Positions 8,944 to 18,216 of a stretch of DNA of 52,228 nt are shown here, piece by piece. Both the position numbers and the translations under genes were made by a program. The DNA is taken from NCBI GenBank assembly GCA_946553095.1, contig CAMNRN010000003.1:1-52228 (forward strand). The letters run 5' to 3'. The notes under the pieces are model-generated. The model searched no databases. It saw only the letters and a program-made list of their open reading frames with translations, and was not told the origin of the DNA. Position 1 is the stretch's first letter. Each line of letters begins with the position of its first letter. This DNA comes from an uncultured Mycoplasmatota bacterium. Lineage in GTDB: Bacteria > Bacillota_I > Bacilli_A > RF39 > UBA660.

Positions 8944-10002
8944 ATGAAATTGGAAGTTAATGGTTTTAATGTTTTTAGCATTGTTTTGGTTTGCTTTATT
9001 TCCAGTGCAATATTTATATTTATTGTAAAAAAGATTGCTTTACATATAAATGCTATAGATATTCCAAATAAACGGAAAGTTCATAAAAAACCGATTCCTC
9101 GTCTAGGTGGTTTGGGAATCTTTTTGGCTTTTTTGTTAGGATATATTTTGTATGGCTCAGTTACTACGCAAATGATTAGTGTCTTAATAGGTGGTTTTGT
9201 GATTATATTAACAGGAATTGTTGATGATATAAACCCTATTAAGGCTAGATATAAATTAATTTGTCAAATAATTTCGGCGGTAGTAGTAGTTTATTATGGT
9301 GGTTTATATTTTACTAATATAACTCTTTTTGGGTATGCTTTTTATTTTCCAGAGTGGCTTAATATGATTTTATCAACTTTTTTTATTGTAGCTTTAGTTA
9401 ATGCAATTAATTTGATTGACGGTTTAGATGGTTTGGCAGCTGGTGTTAGTTCGATTTATTTTTTAACTATTGCAATTTTAGGATACTTTCTTAATCAATT
9501 GGGGGGTATTGATATTATCTTATCGCTGATTATGCTCGGAAGTACTTTAGGCTTTTTGTTTCATAATTTTCCACCAGCAAAAATATTTATGGGAGACACT
9601 GGCAGTTTGTTTTTAGGATTTATGATAGCTGTAATAGCTCTTTTAGGTTATAAAGTGGCAACAGTTACTTCGGTTATCATTCCTCTTATAATTTTGTTTG
9701 TACCTATTTTTGATACAATTTTAGCTATTATACGAAGAGTTTTGAAACGGGAATCTATCGGAACGCCAGATAAAGAACACTTGCATCATCAATTACTTAA
9801 AATGACGGCGTCACCAACAAAAACGATTTTAATTATTTATTTTATTAATTCTATATTTTCTACAATTTCAATTTTGTTTGCATTAGGTAATGGTGAACTA
9901 GCGATTGTTTTGTATATTGTTGTAATGATTTTTTTCCTATTTTTGGTATTAAAAACAAACATATTATTTGATCATAATAAAAAGGATAGAATTTCTAAAT
10001 AG
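8944..10002 (+). CDS. tagO: Undecaprenyl-phosphate GlcNAc-1-phosphate transferase
   Basis: This 352-aa integral membrane enzyme belongs to the MraY/WecA/TagO family and starts lipid-linked polymer synthesis by moving GlcNAc-1-phosphate from UDP-GlcNAc to undecaprenyl phosphate. The family motifs are in order: KRKVHKKPIPRLGG, the Mg-binding GIVDDINPIKA, NLIDGLDGLAAG, FMGDTGSLFLGF and the C-terminal HLHHQLL loop. About 10 membrane helices are visible. WecA/TagO is favoured over MraY because of the histidine-rich loop and the context of polymer genes. The TagA homologue at 17485 would act on its product. Confidence 0.9.
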   Translation: MKLEVNGFNVFSIVLVCFISSAIFIFIVKKIALHINAIDIPNKRKVHKKPIPRLGGLGIFLAFLLGYILYGSVTTQMISVLIGGFVIILTGIVDDINPIKARYKLICQIISAVVVVYYGGLYFTNITLFGYAFYFPEWLNMILSTFFIVALVNAINLIDGLDGLAAGVSSIYFLTIAILGYFLNQLGGIDIILSLIMLGSTLGFLFHNFPPAKIFMGDTGSLFLGFMIAVIALLGYKVATVTSVIIPLIILFVPIFDTILAIIRRVLKRESIGTPDKEHLHHQLLKMTASPTKTILIIYFINSIFSTISILFALGNGELAIVLYIVVMIFFLFLVLKTNILFDHNKKDRISK

Positions 10003-10037
10003 TAATTTTATTTGATAAATTAAAAGGAGAGTTGTAT

Positions 10038-11060
10038 ATGAGAAAGGTTATAGTTCCAGTTGGTTATATGGGATCAGGTTCATCTGCGGTAACTGATTTT
10101 CTAAGTGAGTTTGAAAATGTTAATAATGATTATGGTGAATTTGAATATGTCTTTTTGCATTGCCCAGATGGGGTTTTTGATTTAGAGGATAAACTGTTAA
10201 TAGGAAATAATGCAATTAGAAGTGATGAGGCTATTCATAATTTTTTACGTGTGATGAAGCAATTATATGATAAAAAATATTGGTGGGTCGGAAATTACAA
10301 AATGAAAGTAGGGGAAGAGTTTTATCGTAGAACTGAGAGATATGTTCAAGAATTAACTGATTTTACTTTTCAAAATTATTGGTATTATCAAGAAAATACT
10401 AATATACGGATGTTTTTTCAATTGATTATTAGAAAAGTAGTTTATTTATTAAGTTTTAAAAAAATTCGCTTGAAGAAGCCTTTGCTTTATGAAAAAATGA
10501 TATTGAGCTATCCTTCAAAAGATAAATTCTATCGAATAACAAATAATTATATTACTGATGTATTAAATATGATTGGTAATGCTAATGAAGATTTGTTGCT
10601 TGATCAGTTATTATTGCCTTATAATTTATTTAGAATGAAGAATTATTTTAATGATAATATTAAAGTTATCGTTGTAGAAAGAGACCCGCGAGATGTATTT
10701 TTGTTAAATAAGTATCAATGGCAAAAAAAATTAGATGGTGTTCCTTTTTCTTTAGATGTAAAAGAATTTTGCAAGCAATATCGTTTAATGAGAGAGATGG
10801 AAAAAGAAGCAAACAATAAAAATATTTATCGAATTAATTTTGAAGATTTAGTTTATAAATATGAAGATACGGCAAAAGGAATAATTGATTTTTTAGAATA
10901 TAAAGATAGAAATCATTTAATAAAAAAAGAAAGATTTAATCCAGATGTATCGATTAAAAATACGCAAATTTTTATGGATCCTAAATACAAAGAGGAAAGG
11001 GAATATATTGAAGATAATTTAAAAGAATATCTTTATTCTTTTCCAAATATAGAAAGATAA
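10038..11060 (+). CDS. Sulfotransferase-like protein
   Basis: This 340-aa protein has a glycine-rich P-loop-like 5' phosphosulfate-binding motif at the N-terminus (GYMGSGSSAVTDFL, residues 9-22). Near residues 217-223 it has the 3' phosphate-binding type motif VERDPRDVF. Both are hallmarks of PAPS-dependent sulfotransferases. The likely role is to add sulfate to a glycan in the cytoplasm before export. The gene lies between tagO and the polymerase/flippase genes. The frame opens at a TTG (10032), but AAGGAG at 10024-10029 is placed for ATG 10038. A kinase-like function cannot be excluded because P-loops are shared. No PAPS-making genes are in the window. Confidence 0.65.
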   Translation: MRKVIVPVGYMGSGSSAVTDFLSEFENVNNDYGEFEYVFLHCPDGVFDLEDKLLIGNNAIRSDEAIHNFLRVMKQLYDKKYWWVGNYKMKVGEEFYRRTERYVQELTDFTFQNYWYYQENTNIRMFFQLIIRKVVYLLSFKKIRLKKPLLYEKMILSYPSKDKFYRITNNYITDVLNMIGNANEDLLLDQLLLPYNLFRMKNYFNDNIKVIVVERDPRDVFLLNKYQWQKKLDGVPFSLDVKEFCKQYRLMREMEKEANNKNIYRINFEDLVYKYEDTAKGIIDFLEYKDRNHLIKKERFNPDVSIKNTQIFMDPKYKEEREYIEDNLKEYLYSFPNIER

Positions 11061-11071
11061 AGGTAAAATTT

Positions 11072-12685
11072 ATGAAAAAGCTAAAAAGTTTTATTTTACA
11101 AAATGTGGATTTACAAATCATTTTTTTTGTATTGTTAATTCCTTTTATTGATATTTATGATTTTTTTATTGGAGGAAAAATTGAATTATTTAACTTTTCA
11201 GTAATTGAGTTGGTTAAAATTGCAATTTTATGTTATTTGTTGATTTTAGTTTTATTAACAAAAAAAGATAAAATTTATAAAATAATAAAGAAATATAAGT
11301 TTTTATTAGTTTTAACTGTTTTTTTATATATTTTATTTTTGATAGGACATTTTTATGCTATTTATTCTTGGGATTTTTCTTTAATTAAAGGGGCAGAAAA
11401 AAGTTTTTTAGTAGAATTTTATTATATTGTAAGGACTTATGGTGTATGTTTACTTTTGTTTTTTATTATGATGTTATCAGATATTTCTGCTGAAAAAATT
11501 ATTAAACTTATTTCGCTTATAACTTTTATTGTATGCTTAATAATTGTTTTGTCTAATGTAACCAAATTAGGATATATTGCTTATAGTTCATATTTAGATA
11601 AACCAAAACAAATTGGGGGGAGCATTTTTAACTGGCTATCTAGTATTACCGTATATAACGCTGATCAATTTACTACGAAGGGTTTCTTCTTTTCGGCTAA
11701 TCAGCTTTCAATTGTGATTTTTGCAGGGGTTCTTATTTCAGCTCTTTATCTTGTAAAAAACAAAAAAGCATATTTGTATGTCACTTTTGTTATTAAGTTA
11801 TTAGGAGCTTTGATGTTATCGACTAAAGTATGTAGTGTCGGAATGTTTTTAATATTATTATTGTTTATTTTTGGTACTTTATTTTTTAATATCATAAATA
11901 GAAAAAGTATTTCATGGGGAAAAATTGGTTATTTTTCTTTGTTGTTAGTTTTATATTTTTTCTTATTCAGAATAGCTCCAATTAATTATAAATTAAATAT
12001 CTTTGTAATTAATAGTAAGAATAATGATTTTGTGTCTGATGGATTAATTGTTAATTTAAATCCATCAAAAGATGATGATTCAGATGAAGATATAAGTGTA
12101 TATGATTTAGCAATGAGAAATGATTTAACGGATGAAGAAGAAAAGTTGTTAGTTGAGCAAGTTGTAAAGTTTAGGGGTTATTTGGGGATAGATCCATCTT
12201 TTTTAGAGATTTATCCAGTAGCAGAAAATATTGATTTTTGGAAAAGAATGCTAGTTCTTCCGATTAATCATCGATTAGACTTTAGATTATTCAAGAATTA
12301 TTTATATAATGATGTTATAGAAAAGAATAATAATTTAAGTGTAAATCATTTGTTTGGAATTGGATATGTGTCTAATCTACCATATATGGAAGAAGATTTT
12401 GTGGCACAAAAAGCATGGTTTGGAATTATGGGGGTTTTATCTTTGATTGGTCCTTTTATAGTTTCTTTTTTCTGGTCTCTTTGGTATTTCTTTCGAAATT
12501 TTAAAAAGAACTTTGTTGATGAGAATGTTTATGTAGGTGGGACTATTTTATGCTTGTTTGTAATCTCTTTTTTAGCGGGACATTTATTTGGTAATTTATT
12601 TCCAATGATGATTTTGATCTTACTTTTAAAATGTTTTGCAGAGTTAAATGGAGAAAGGAAAAAACATGAAAAAAAGTGTCACTAG
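11072..12685 (+). CDS. O-antigen polymerase/ligase-like membrane protein (Wzy-type)
   Basis: This 537-aa protein has about 11-12 predicted membrane helices and one long hydrophilic loop (about residues 315-430) containing an acidic stretch around KDDDSDEDISVYDL. That layout matches Wzy polymerases and WaaL-like ligases, which act on undecaprenyl-linked repeat units outside the membrane. Wzy proteins are poorly conserved, so the call rests on topology and on direct adjacency to a Wzx flippase, whose start lies 20 bp inside this gene. The start ATG 11072 is preceded by an AAGGTAAA site. Confidence 0.65.
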   Translation: MKKLKSFILQNVDLQIIFFVLLIPFIDIYDFFIGGKIELFNFSVIELVKIAILCYLLILVLLTKKDKIYKIIKKYKFLLVLTVFLYILFLIGHFYAIYSWDFSLIKGAEKSFLVEFYYIVRTYGVCLLLFFIMMLSDISAEKIIKLISLITFIVCLIIVLSNVTKLGYIAYSSYLDKPKQIGGSIFNWLSSITVYNADQFTTKGFFFSANQLSIVIFAGVLISALYLVKNKKAYLYVTFVIKLLGALMLSTKVCSVGMFLILLLFIFGTLFFNIINRKSISWGKIGYFSLLLVLYFFLFRIAPINYKLNIFVINSKNNDFVSDGLIVNLNPSKDDDSDEDISVYDLAMRNDLTDEEEKLLVEQVVKFRGYLGIDPSFLEIYPVAENIDFWKRMLVLPINHRLDFRLFKNYLYNDVIEKNNNLSVNHLFGIGYVSNLPYMEEDFVAQKAWFGIMGVLSLIGPFIVSFFWSLWYFFRNFKKNFVDENVYVGGTILCLFVISFLAGHLFGNLFPMMILILLLKCFAELNGERKKHEKKCH

Positions 12686-14129
12686 TAATATTATTTATAA
12701 TATGTTATTTCAATTTTTCACAACTTTTTTGCCAATTATTACTACACCTTATTTATCAAGAACTTTAGGTGTAAATCAAAGTGGAGTTTTTTCTTTTGTA
12801 GAAACAATTGTAACAATGTTTACCATATTTGGGTCAATTGGGACTTCACTTTATGGTTGTCGAAAAGTAGCCTATGTTCGGGATGATAAGGAAAAGTTGT
12901 CACAAACAACTTATGAAATATTTTTACTTAAATTGGTTCTTTTAATCCCAATTTGTGTTATTTATATTATTTTCTTTTGTTTAACAGGGGAATATAGAAT
13001 TTATTTTTGGATAAATATGTTTACCGTTATTGGTTCAATGATAGAGATTAGTTGGTTTTTTAATGGGGTAGAAGATTTTAAATTAGTTACGATTCGAAAT
13101 TTTATAGTTAAAATTGTTTTTATTATTTGTTTATTTATATTTATTAAAAAACCAGAAGATTTAGGAAAATATGTAGCACTTGTTTGTGTAAGTAATTTCT
13201 TGGGAAATGTTTCAATGTGGTTTTGTTTAAAAGAATATTTGTATCCATTTAAGAGTTTAGGAAAATTACATCCTTTTAAACATTTGAAAGAATCTTTTGT
13301 TCTATTCATTCCTCAGTCAGCTAACTATGTTTACTCTTTATCAGATAAGGCAATGTTAGGTTATTTGACTCCCACTTTAGATAATGTTGGAATTTATGAT
13401 TATTCTTATCGAATTGTTAAAATGATAGTCAGTGTTTTGCAATCTATTGGTTATGTCATTTTATCGCGAATTGCAAATCTTTCTTCTAAAAATAATAAGG
13501 ATGAAATTGGAAAATATATTAATAAATCAATATATTTTACGTTTTTTTTAGGATTTCCGATGATGTTTGGGTTAATAGGAATTGCTAATATATTTGTGCC
13601 TTTATATTTAGGTGACGAGTTTTTGGAAGTTTCTAAAGTACTTCTTATTATAAGTCCTTTGGTGTTATTAACTTCATTTAATAGTGTTTTGGGAGTACAG
13701 TTGTTATTAGCTGTGAAAATGGATAAGCAATATACTATAGCAACTGTAATTGGAGCAATCATTAATATCTCATTAAATTTTTTGCTAATTCCTTGGTGGG
13801 GAATATATGGGGCCTGTATAACTTCACTTATATCAGAAATTATAGTGTTGATTTTTCAGCTTTATTTTGCTAAGGAGTATGTTTCTTTGAAAAAAGTTTT
13901 ATGGGAAAATCGTAAAGTTATTTTTTCTTCAGTTATAATGTTTATATTTTGTAAGTGTATAGGTTATATGAATGCTCATGTCGTTATCGTTTTATTGTGT
14001 CAAATGGCTATTTCGGTTGTAGTCTATTTTGGCTTAATATTTTTACTCAAAGATAAATTGTTTAGAGAAATTTTAAACAAAATATTAGCAATATTAAATA
14101 TTGAGTATAAGTTTAAGGAGAAGGTATAA
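12666..14129 (+). CDS. wzx: Polysaccharide flippase (Wzx/RfbX, MATE-like)
   Basis: This 487-aa, roughly 14-helix protein begins NIIYNMLFQFFTTFLPIIT and then TPYLSRTLGVNQSGVFSF, the classic N-terminus of Firmicute Wzx (RfbX/CpsJ) flippases. It would move undecaprenyl-linked repeat units across the membrane. The frame is open from 12648, but AGAAAGG at about 12651-12657 points to ATG 12666. It overlaps the polymerase-like gene by 20 bp. Its TAA shares a base with the ATG of the next glycosyltransferase. Confidence 0.92.
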   Translation: MKKSVTSNIIYNMLFQFFTTFLPIITTPYLSRTLGVNQSGVFSFVETIVTMFTIFGSIGTSLYGCRKVAYVRDDKEKLSQTTYEIFLLKLVLLIPICVIYIIFFCLTGEYRIYFWINMFTVIGSMIEISWFFNGVEDFKLVTIRNFIVKIVFIICLFIFIKKPEDLGKYVALVCVSNFLGNVSMWFCLKEYLYPFKSLGKLHPFKHLKESFVLFIPQSANYVYSLSDKAMLGYLTPTLDNVGIYDYSYRIVKMIVSVLQSIGYVILSRIANLSSKNNKDEIGKYINKSIYFTFFLGFPMMFGLIGIANIFVPLYLGDEFLEVSKVLLIISPLVLLTSFNSVLGVQLLLAVKMDKQYTIATVIGAIINISLNFLLIPWWGIYGACITSLISEIIVLIFQLYFAKEYVSLKKVLWENRKVIFSSVIMFIFCKCIGYMNAHVVIVLLCQMAISVVVYFGLIFLLKDKLFREILNKILAILNIEYKFKEKV

Positions 14130-15250
14130 TGCGAAAAAAAAGATTATTATTTATTATATGGTCATTTTCATATGGTGGAGGTGCTGAAAGAGTTTTAGCT
14201 GATTTAGTAAATCATTTAGATAAAGATAAATATGATATTTTTATTTTGGAATATTGGTTTGCTAATAAAAAAATAATGGAAGTAAATGAAAATATTCATG
14301 TGTTGCCTCCAGTTATTGATGCGACAAAGGCTAGTAAAGTAGAAATGATAGTAAAAAAGTTTTTGCTTGAGCATTTTCCAAAAGTTTTGAGAAAAAAGTA
14401 TTTGCCTAAAGAGAGTTTTGATTATGAAATTAGTTTTAATTGCATGATACCAACTTTTTTGTTAAGTAAAAATGGTAAAACTATTGCTTGGAATCATGGA
14501 GACGTTTATGATTTAAATTTAAGAGATAGAAAATTACAAAATGGTAGTTTTAAAAATGTTAATAGAATTGTAGCTATATCAAATAATACTTATCGCTCTT
14601 TGGTAGAACTTTTTCCTCATTATAAAGAAAAAACAATGGTTATTCCAAATGCTTATGATTTTGATGGGATATACAAAAATTGTCATGATGAAATTGAGTT
14701 AAAGAAAACTAAATTTACAGCTATTTTCGCAGGAAGATTAGATAAAAATAAGAATCCTTTGTTTTTGGTAAATGTAGCTCGAATTTTGAAAGAAAACGGA
14801 AATAATTTTGAATTTTGGTTCATTGGTCAAGGGGATTTAAAGGAAGACATTCTACAAAAAATAAAAGAATATGAATTGGAAGATTATGTAAAACTTTTGG
14901 GATTTAAAAATAATCCATATCCATATTTTAATGCAAGTGATATAGTAGTTTTATCTTCAAAATCTGAGGGTTTTCCATCAGTTCTGGCAGAAGGACTTAT
15001 TTTACGAAAGCCATTTGTTTCAACTTTGGTTGGCGGAGTTGAAGAACTTTCTCAGGAAGGAAACAATGGTTATGTGGCTCAAACAGAAGAAGAATATGCT
15101 TCAAAAGTAGAGTTGTTAATAAATGATAAAAAACTTTATACGCAAATGAGTAAGAATGGAAAAGAATATATATCTTCTTACACTTTTGATAAACAAATCA
15201 AAGCTTTAGAGAATTTATTTAAAGAAATAGATGATGAAGAGTTAAAATAA
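14129..15250 (+). CDS. Glycosyltransferase, GT4 (GT-B fold)
   Basis: This 373-aa enzyme has the N-terminal glycine-rich GGGAERVLADLVNHL block. The C-terminal nucleotide-sugar domain has AIFAGRLDKNKNPLFLV, then KLLGF, and the EX7E-type SEGFPSVLAEGL. It is retaining GT4, probably adding a sugar to the lipid-linked repeat unit. Donor and acceptor are unknown. The site AAGGAG lies 9 bp before the ATG. It is translationally coupled to the flippase gene (TAATG). Confidence 0.88.
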   Translation: MRKKRLLFIIWSFSYGGGAERVLADLVNHLDKDKYDIFILEYWFANKKIMEVNENIHVLPPVIDATKASKVEMIVKKFLLEHFPKVLRKKYLPKESFDYEISFNCMIPTFLLSKNGKTIAWNHGDVYDLNLRDRKLQNGSFKNVNRIVAISNNTYRSLVELFPHYKEKTMVIPNAYDFDGIYKNCHDEIELKKTKFTAIFAGRLDKNKNPLFLVNVARILKENGNNFEFWFIGQGDLKEDILQKIKEYELEDYVKLLGFKNNPYPYFNASDIVVLSSKSEGFPSVLAEGLILRKPFVSTLVGGVEELSQEGNNGYVAQTEEEYASKVELLINDKKLYTQMSKNGKEYISSYTFDKQIKALENLFKEIDDEELK

Positions 15251-15300
15251 AAAAGTGGAATAGCTTTTTTTTGGAATTTTATTCGATAAGTTCATTTTCC

Positions 15301-15330
15301 TTGTTTTGTAAAGCTTGTTCATGCTATAAT
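15301..15330 (+). promoter_or_regulatory. Probable sigma-A promoter of the 15359-18216 genes
   Basis: TTGTTT (15301-15306), an 18-bp spacer and TATAAT (15325-15330). A weak AAAAAG/CTTTTT hairpin at about 15249-15270 may be a partial terminator for the upstream operon. Confidence 0.6.
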
Positions 15331-15358
15331 GAAGAAAAGTAAGTAAAGGATGGAATTT

Positions 15359-16342
15359 ATGGATTTAATTACTGTTGTTGTGCCTGTTTATAATGTAGAA
15401 AAATATTTAGAAAGAAATTTGAATAGTTTAGTGAATCAAACTTATAAAAATGTAGAAATTTTAGTTATTAATGATGGAACATTAGATAATTCTCAAGATA
15501 TAATTGATAGATTTGTGAAGAAGTACTCTAGGATTGTAAAGAGTTTTATTAAGAAAAATGGGGGAATTAGTGATACAAGAAATTTTGGAATTGACCAAGC
15601 TAAGGGAAAGTTTATTGCGTTTATTGATAGTGATGATTATGTGGAGATAGATTTTTTGGAAAAGTTGTATAACAGTATCATTAGTACAGAAAGTGATATC
15701 GCGGTTAGTAATATTATTGATGAATATGAAAATACTGGAAAGTCTAGCGTTTATAAGAATTATGTACCTGAGGTATTATGTAGTTTAAAAGAAGATAAGA
15801 AACAATTATTTAATAGAATGTCTGTTTGGAATAAACTTTTTAAAAAAGAATTATTTGATGATATGTCATTGCGTTTTTCTAAGGGAAAGATTTATGAAGA
15901 TACAAGATTGGTTCCAAAACTTTTTGTTAAGGCAAAGAAGATTTCATATGTTGATGATGCTTTATATCATTATATAATACGTAGTGGTTCTTTAATGACT
16001 AGTTCTGATTTGCAAAAAAATTTAGATATAATGGATGCTTTTGATGATATAATTAATTTTTTTAAAAAAGAAAAATTATATCATCAGTTTAAGGCTGAGA
16101 TAGAATATTTGGCGATTGAACATATTGTTGTGGCTACTTTACTTAGGGTTGTCAAATCATCAGAAAAAAAAGATATTGAAAAAAATGTCAACATATATAT
16201 TGATTATATGAATAATAATTTTTCTGATTATAATCAAAATCCATATTTAATTCGTTTGTCAAAGTATCGAAAAGTGGCTTTAAAACTTATACAAAAAAGA
16301 CATTTTAAAATTTTGAGATTAATGCTTGATGTAAGAGGGTAG
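15359..16342 (+). CDS. Glycosyltransferase, GT2 (GT-A fold)
   Basis: This 327-aa inverting transferase begins ITVVVPVYNVEKYLERNL and has NDGTLDNS, GGISDTRNFGI and the metal-binding FIDSDDYVE. The C-terminal part has the common TRLVPKLF/YHYI block (EDTRLVPKLF, DALYHYIIRSGSLM) found in capsule and teichoic-acid transferases. ATGs occur at 15350 and 15359; the AAAGGA site at 15345-15350 fits only the second. The specific sugar is unknown. It is 2 bp before the next transferase gene. Confidence 0.88.
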   Translation: MDLITVVVPVYNVEKYLERNLNSLVNQTYKNVEILVINDGTLDNSQDIIDRFVKKYSRIVKSFIKKNGGISDTRNFGIDQAKGKFIAFIDSDDYVEIDFLEKLYNSIISTESDIAVSNIIDEYENTGKSSVYKNYVPEVLCSLKEDKKQLFNRMSVWNKLFKKELFDDMSLRFSKGKIYEDTRLVPKLFVKAKKISYVDDALYHYIIRSGSLMTSSDLQKNLDIMDAFDDIINFFKKEKLYHQFKAEIEYLAIEHIVVATLLRVVKSSEKKDIEKNVNIYIDYMNNNFSDYNQNPYLIRLSKYRKVALKLIQKRHFKILRLMLDVRG

Positions 16343-16344
16343 AA

Positions 16345-17472
16345 ATGGAACAAATTACTTTTTTGAATTTGCATTTGGGATATGGTGGAATTGAAACTGC
16401 GACGATTAATACGGTGAATGCATTATCTAAATACTATGATGTGAAAATTGTATCGTTTTATAATTTAGAAGAAAATCAAGCGAGTTTAATAAATAAAAAG
16501 GTTAAAATCAAATATTTATATGAAGGAGGCCCAAATAAAAATCTATTTATAAAGGCTTTAAAAGATAAAAAAATTTTAAAAGTTTTTAAAGAAGGAATAA
16601 AGGCTTTTAAAATATTAGTATTAAAAAAAAGTCTTATAAAAAAAGAAATTAAAAATAGTAAGAGTAAAATTTTAGTTTCTACGAGATGGGATTTTAGTAT
16701 ACTTTTATCTAAATATAAGCCCAAGAATTCAATTGCTATTGCCCAGGAACATCATCATCATAATAACCAAAAAAAATATTTAAATGTCTTAAGAAAAAAG
16801 TATAAAAATATTGATTATTTATTTGCTTTAACAACTTCTTTAGCTGAAGATTATAAAAATATTATTTCTAGTAGCAAACCTCAAGTTTTAGTTGTTCCTA
16901 ATATGTTAGGTTTTCTACCAACTTCTAAGAGTGACTTAAAAGGTCAAAATATTATAAGTGTAGGAAGATTACATGAAGGAAAAAAAGTTGATGACTTGAT
17001 AAGAATTAGTTCTAAGTTAAAAAATTTAGGGAAGTTTTATATTATTGGTGATGGTGATGAGTATGATTCTTTAAATAAATTAGTAAAAGAGCTAAATTTA
17101 GAAGAAAAAATAGAGTTTTTAGGATATAAAACTCATCAAGAAATAGAAAAATATTTTTTAGATTCATCTTTGTTTGTTATGGCTTCAGTTTCTGAGGGGT
17201 TGCCAATGGTTTTATTAGAAGCAATGAGTTATGGAATACCTTGCGTTGCTTATGAAGTTTTAAGTGGTGTTAGTGATATTATTGATAATAATAAAAATGG
17301 TTTTATTATAAAAGATAGAAATGAACAGGAATTTGTAAAAGCTGTTGATTATTTGCTATTAAATAATGGGGTAAGAAAAGAATTTAAAAAAGAAGCATTA
17401 GAAAAATCGTTGGATTATAGTGAAGAAAATATTATAAAAATATGGCAAAAAGTATTAGTGAATCATTTATAG
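16345..17472 (+). CDS. Glycosyltransferase, GT4 (GT-B fold)
   Basis: This 375-aa protein begins with LNLHLGYGGIETATINTV and has the C-terminal nucleotide-sugar binding blocks IISVGRLHEGKKVDDLI, KIEFLGY and SVSEGLPMVLLEAMSYG (EX7E). A lysine-rich middle segment (about residues 60-110) and an HHHHNN cluster are notable but not diagnostic. It probably extends the same repeat unit as the flanking transferases. The sugar donor cannot be inferred. Confidence 0.87.
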   Translation: MEQITFLNLHLGYGGIETATINTVNALSKYYDVKIVSFYNLEENQASLINKKVKIKYLYEGGPNKNLFIKALKDKKILKVFKEGIKAFKILVLKKSLIKKEIKNSKSKILVSTRWDFSILLSKYKPKNSIAIAQEHHHHNNQKKYLNVLRKKYKNIDYLFALTTSLAEDYKNIISSSKPQVLVVPNMLGFLPTSKSDLKGQNIISVGRLHEGKKVDDLIRISSKLKNLGKFYIIGDGDEYDSLNKLVKELNLEEKIEFLGYKTHQEIEKYFLDSSLFVMASVSEGLPMVLLEAMSYGIPCVAYEVLSGVSDIIDNNKNGFIIKDRNEQEFVKAVDYLLLNNGVRKEFKKEALEKSLDYSEENIIKIWQKVLVNHL

Positions 17473-17484
17473 AGAGGATTATTT

Positions 17485-18216
17485 ATGAAAAAATTATTTG
17501 CGAAGACATACAATAAATCAAAAAAAGAATATGTAAAGTTATTGGAAGATTGTTTAAAAGAATCGAAAAAAAAGTTTGTAGTTACAGCTAATCCTGAAGC
17601 TTTTATGCTAGCAATGAATGATGAGGCTTATTCTAAAATGTTAATGGATACAATGACCGATATTGTGCCAGATGGAATTGGCTTAGTTAAAGCTGGTCAA
17701 ATGTTGGACTTTGCGTTTGAAGAGAGAATTCCCGGGGTTGATCTTGCAGAGGAGTTATTATTGTTATCTAATGTGTATCACAAAAAAGTATTTTTATTTG
17801 GTTCTAAAAAAGAAGTTATTGAAAAAATGAGAGACGTTATTTTAGAAAAATATCCTAATTGCATTATTTGTGGTTTATATGACGGCTATGTTGATGATAA
17901 AGAAGCTGTGTTTAAAGAGATGGCAAAACAGCAACCAGATGTCGTATTGGTTGCTTTGGGAATGCCACTTCAAGAGCAATTAATTTATAAATGTTTGAAT
18001 TTATTTAAAAAAGGAATTTTTGTAGGAGTAGGTGGTTCTTTTGATGTATTAAGTGGGATGAAGAAAAGAGCTCCTAAGATATTTATCAAATTAAATTTAG
18101 AATGGTTATATAGAATTGCTTGTGAACCAAAAAGATTGAAAAGATTTTATGATAATAATGTCAAATTTATTTTTAAGATTCGCAAATATAAAAAAATGGA
18201 GGCTAAGAAAAAGTGA
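17485..18216 (+). CDS. tagA: N-acetylmannosaminyltransferase, GT26 (WecG/TagA/CpsF)
   Basis: This 243-aa transferase carries the GT26 signatures NPEAFMLAMND, DIVPDGIGLV, IPGVDLAEELL, FLFGSKKEV, ALGMPLQEQ, GVGGSFDVLSG and the C-terminal LNLEWLYRIACEPKRLKRF. It would transfer ManNAc from UDP-ManNAc to undecaprenyl-PP-GlcNAc, made by TagO (8944), using the product of WecB (1121). This gives the disaccharide linkage unit of wall teichoic acid or a related secondary polymer. No TagB/TagF polymerase is seen here; instead there is a Wzx/Wzy pair. The start overlaps nothing; the stop overlaps the next gene by 4 bp. Confidence 0.92.
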   Translation: MKKLFAKTYNKSKKEYVKLLEDCLKESKKKFVVTANPEAFMLAMNDEAYSKMLMDTMTDIVPDGIGLVKAGQMLDFAFEERIPGVDLAEELLLLSNVYHKKVFLFGSKKEVIEKMRDVILEKYPNCIICGLYDGYVDDKEAVFKEMAKQQPDVVLVALGMPLQEQLIYKCLNLFKKGIFVGVGGSFDVLSGMKKRAPKIFIKLNLEWLYRIACEPKRLKRFYDNNVKFIFKIRKYKKMEAKKK

